Origin: Flavobacterium branchiarum
GTDB taxonomy: Bacteria; Bacteroidota; Bacteroidia; Flavobacteriales; Flavobacteriaceae
Length of the DNA stretch: 64,000 nucleotides
Direction: 5' to 3'
Assembly (NCBI RefSeq): GCF_030409845.1
Contig: NZ_JAUFQQ010000003.1
Coordinates: 806,001-870,000, forward strand
Under the pieces are notes generated by a model. The model was not told the origin of the DNA, did no database searches, and was given only the letters and a program-made list of their open reading frames with translations. Positions 63,197-64,000 of the stretch are shown one piece after another. A program made the position numbers and the translations under genes. Within the stretch, counting starts at the first letter, position 1. Each line of letters starts with the position of its first letter.

Positions 63197-63736
63197 CTAA
63201 TTCCAATTCTCTTCAAATCCATAATCTTCGAAACTATCGTCTCCTTCGAACATGTCTAAATCGTCTTCGTCTAGATCATCTTCAAATTCGCCATAGATAT
63301 CGTCATGCATATCTGCTTCGAAATTTTTCTCACCTGAATCGTCTGGCATTTCTCCATGAGAGAAAAGAGTTTCTGGATAAGTATTTCCAATAGCTTGATC
63401 TTCTATTGCAGCTAATTCAACTAAAAAGGTCCACATATGTATGAAATCGTAGACGTAAATAATTTTAGTATTCTCTTTATCTAGTATATCAGATAAAGTA
63501 TAACTGCTCATTGTTTTTTGTTCACCAAGAACATCCCCAGTATCAAAAAGAGGAATTTCTTCTTCTTGATTCCAAGTTTCATCGCAGGTATAAAACGAAG
63601 CTACTTCCATCCCGTCAAAACCAAAAGAATTGAAGATGGCATTGTGTAAATCTTCTAAAGTGTCTTCTTCAAGAATTGCTATATCTCTAAAAATATCTTC
63701 TTCTGCATCTAGAATTACTCTAAATTTATAAACCAT
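63197..63736 (-). CDS. pRiA4b ORF-3-like acidic protein
   Basis: 179 residues. N-terminal domain about 1-115 (YKFRVILDAEEDIFRDIAI, TLEDLHNAIFNSFGFDGMEVASFY, IIYVYDFIHMWTFLVELAAIE) matches the plasmid pRiA4b ORF-3 family. The C-terminal third is a very acidic tail, mostly Asp and Glu (YGEFEDDLDEDDLDMFEGDD pattern). No catalytic motif. A strong promoter lies 46 bp upstream. Confidence 0.85.
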   Translation of the reverse strand: MVYKFRVILDAEEDIFRDIAILEEDTLEDLHNAIFNSFGFDGMEVASFYTCDETWNQEEEIPLFDTGDVLGEQKTMSSYTLSDILDKENTKIIYVYDFIHMWTFLVELAAIEDQAIGNTYPETLFSHGEMPDDSGEKNFEADMHDDIYGEFEDDLDEDDLDMFEGDDSFEDYGFEENWN

Positions 63737-63781
63737 AACTTAACTATTTTTTTGTTTTTTATTGCTGTTGAAAAGCAAGTG

Positions 63782-63811
63782 CAAATATACTCGATAAATA
63801 TTATTTCACAA
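63782..63811 (-). promoter_or_regulatory. consensus Bacteroidetes promoter of the pRiA4b ORF-3-like gene
   Basis: On the minus strand TTG (63809-63811), 19-bp gap, TATATTTG (63782-63789), an exact TTG-N19-TAnnTTTG. Confidence 0.7.
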
Positions 63812-63929
63812 TGAAATAAATTTTTATTGTGTTTCAGATTACCGCTAAATTTTTATTATGGGAGTCGGATATTATTTTGTTTTTGTTCAATAATAACAGC
63901 ATTTTTTTATTCGAAAACTGGTTTGTATA

Positions 63930-63968
63930 AATAAAAAACCATTGTGAAAGTTTCTTTCACAATGGTTT
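63930..63968 (-). terminator. intrinsic terminator; possible end of a gene beyond the window
   Basis: 13-bp stem ACCATTGTGAAAG / CTTTCACAATGGT (near 63938-63967) with Ts on the minus strand. One minus-strand frame enters from 64000 and stops with TAA at 63967-63969 (last residues PSNKQIKPIF), so a gene off the right edge may end here. The reading is only 10 codons long. Confidence 0.5.
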
Positions 63969-64000
63969 AAAATATAGGTTTAATCTGTTTATTAGATGGT

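Overview
The window comes from the chromosome of a Flavobacterium-like member of the Bacteroidetes. The DNA is AT-rich. Promoters, where visible, follow the Bacteroidetes pattern TTG-N19-TAnnTTTG (three exact cases: 15872-15901, 42905-42934, 63782-63811). There are no strong Shine-Dalgarno sequences, and many surface proteins are typical of the phylum: a TonB-dependent receptor with a carboxypeptidase-like N-terminus, a DUF4249 lipoprotein, and a type IX secretion (type B sorting) protein. Species is inferred from protein style only.

Layout. 0-8.3 kb: a PafA-type alkaline phosphatase running off the left edge, a DUF1456 protein, a dipeptide epimerase, a TerB-like protein convergent with uvrB, rlmF and thiamine pyrophosphokinase. 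8.4-15.2 kb: a secreted RidA-like protein, a GyrI-like protein, a DUF4249/TonB-receptor pair and monomeric isocitrate dehydrogenase. 15.3-18.3 kb: rplS and trmD separated by a 73-bp tandem repeat array, then a class D beta-lactamase behind a 7-bp microsatellite. 18.3-24.3 kb: a + strand run with an Asp/Glu racemase, a KdgF-like cupin, a TIM-barrel sugar isomerase, an MFS transporter, a cyclophilin-FKBP fusion and a small cytochrome c lipoprotein. 24.3-30.7 kb: a Rnk/GreA-like protein, redoxin, hydrolases, csaA, a Yip1 protein, a PUR-alpha-like protein and an ABC exporter. 30.9-33.5 kb: leucine dehydrogenase, nusB and yajC. 33.5-34.3 kb: a gene-free, strongly T-skewed stretch. 34.3-41.3 kb: a porin, an amidase, rimO, a FadL-type protein and low-complexity surface proteins. 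41.4-43.7 kb: proS, three tRNA-Glu genes and rpsT. 43.8-48 kb: a histidine kinase/response regulator pair and typA. 48-52.1 kb: a T9SS type B protein and an ABC-2 exporter. 52.2-61.5 kb: the most unusual neighbourhood (below). 61.6-64 kb: a nucleoid-associated protein, a four-helix-bundle protein and an acidic pRiA4b ORF-3-like protein.

Most of the window is housekeeping: translation and RNA modification (proS, three tRNA-Glu, rpsT, rplS, trmD, rimO, rlmF, typA, nusB), repair (uvrB) and central metabolism (icd, leucine dehydrogenase). I see no CRISPR array, prophage, integrase, transposase or classical defence island.

The strongest candidates for undescribed biology lie at 52.2-61.5 kb. A 1244-residue lipoprotein combines a calcineurin-like phosphatase, a kinase-like middle region and an outer-membrane barrel. 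Only 25 bp away and divergent is an HD phosphohydrolase fused to a membrane domain resembling the Pycsar (cyclic-pyrimidine immunity) effector PycTM. Convergent with that is a 789-residue GAF protein. Just upstream is an uncharacterised protein with a second kinase-like motif set. Other items worth a look are the trmD-rplS tandem array, the microsatellite before the beta-lactamase, a tRNA-Glu with an odd anticodon loop, and a possible small RNA or peptide near 25 kb.
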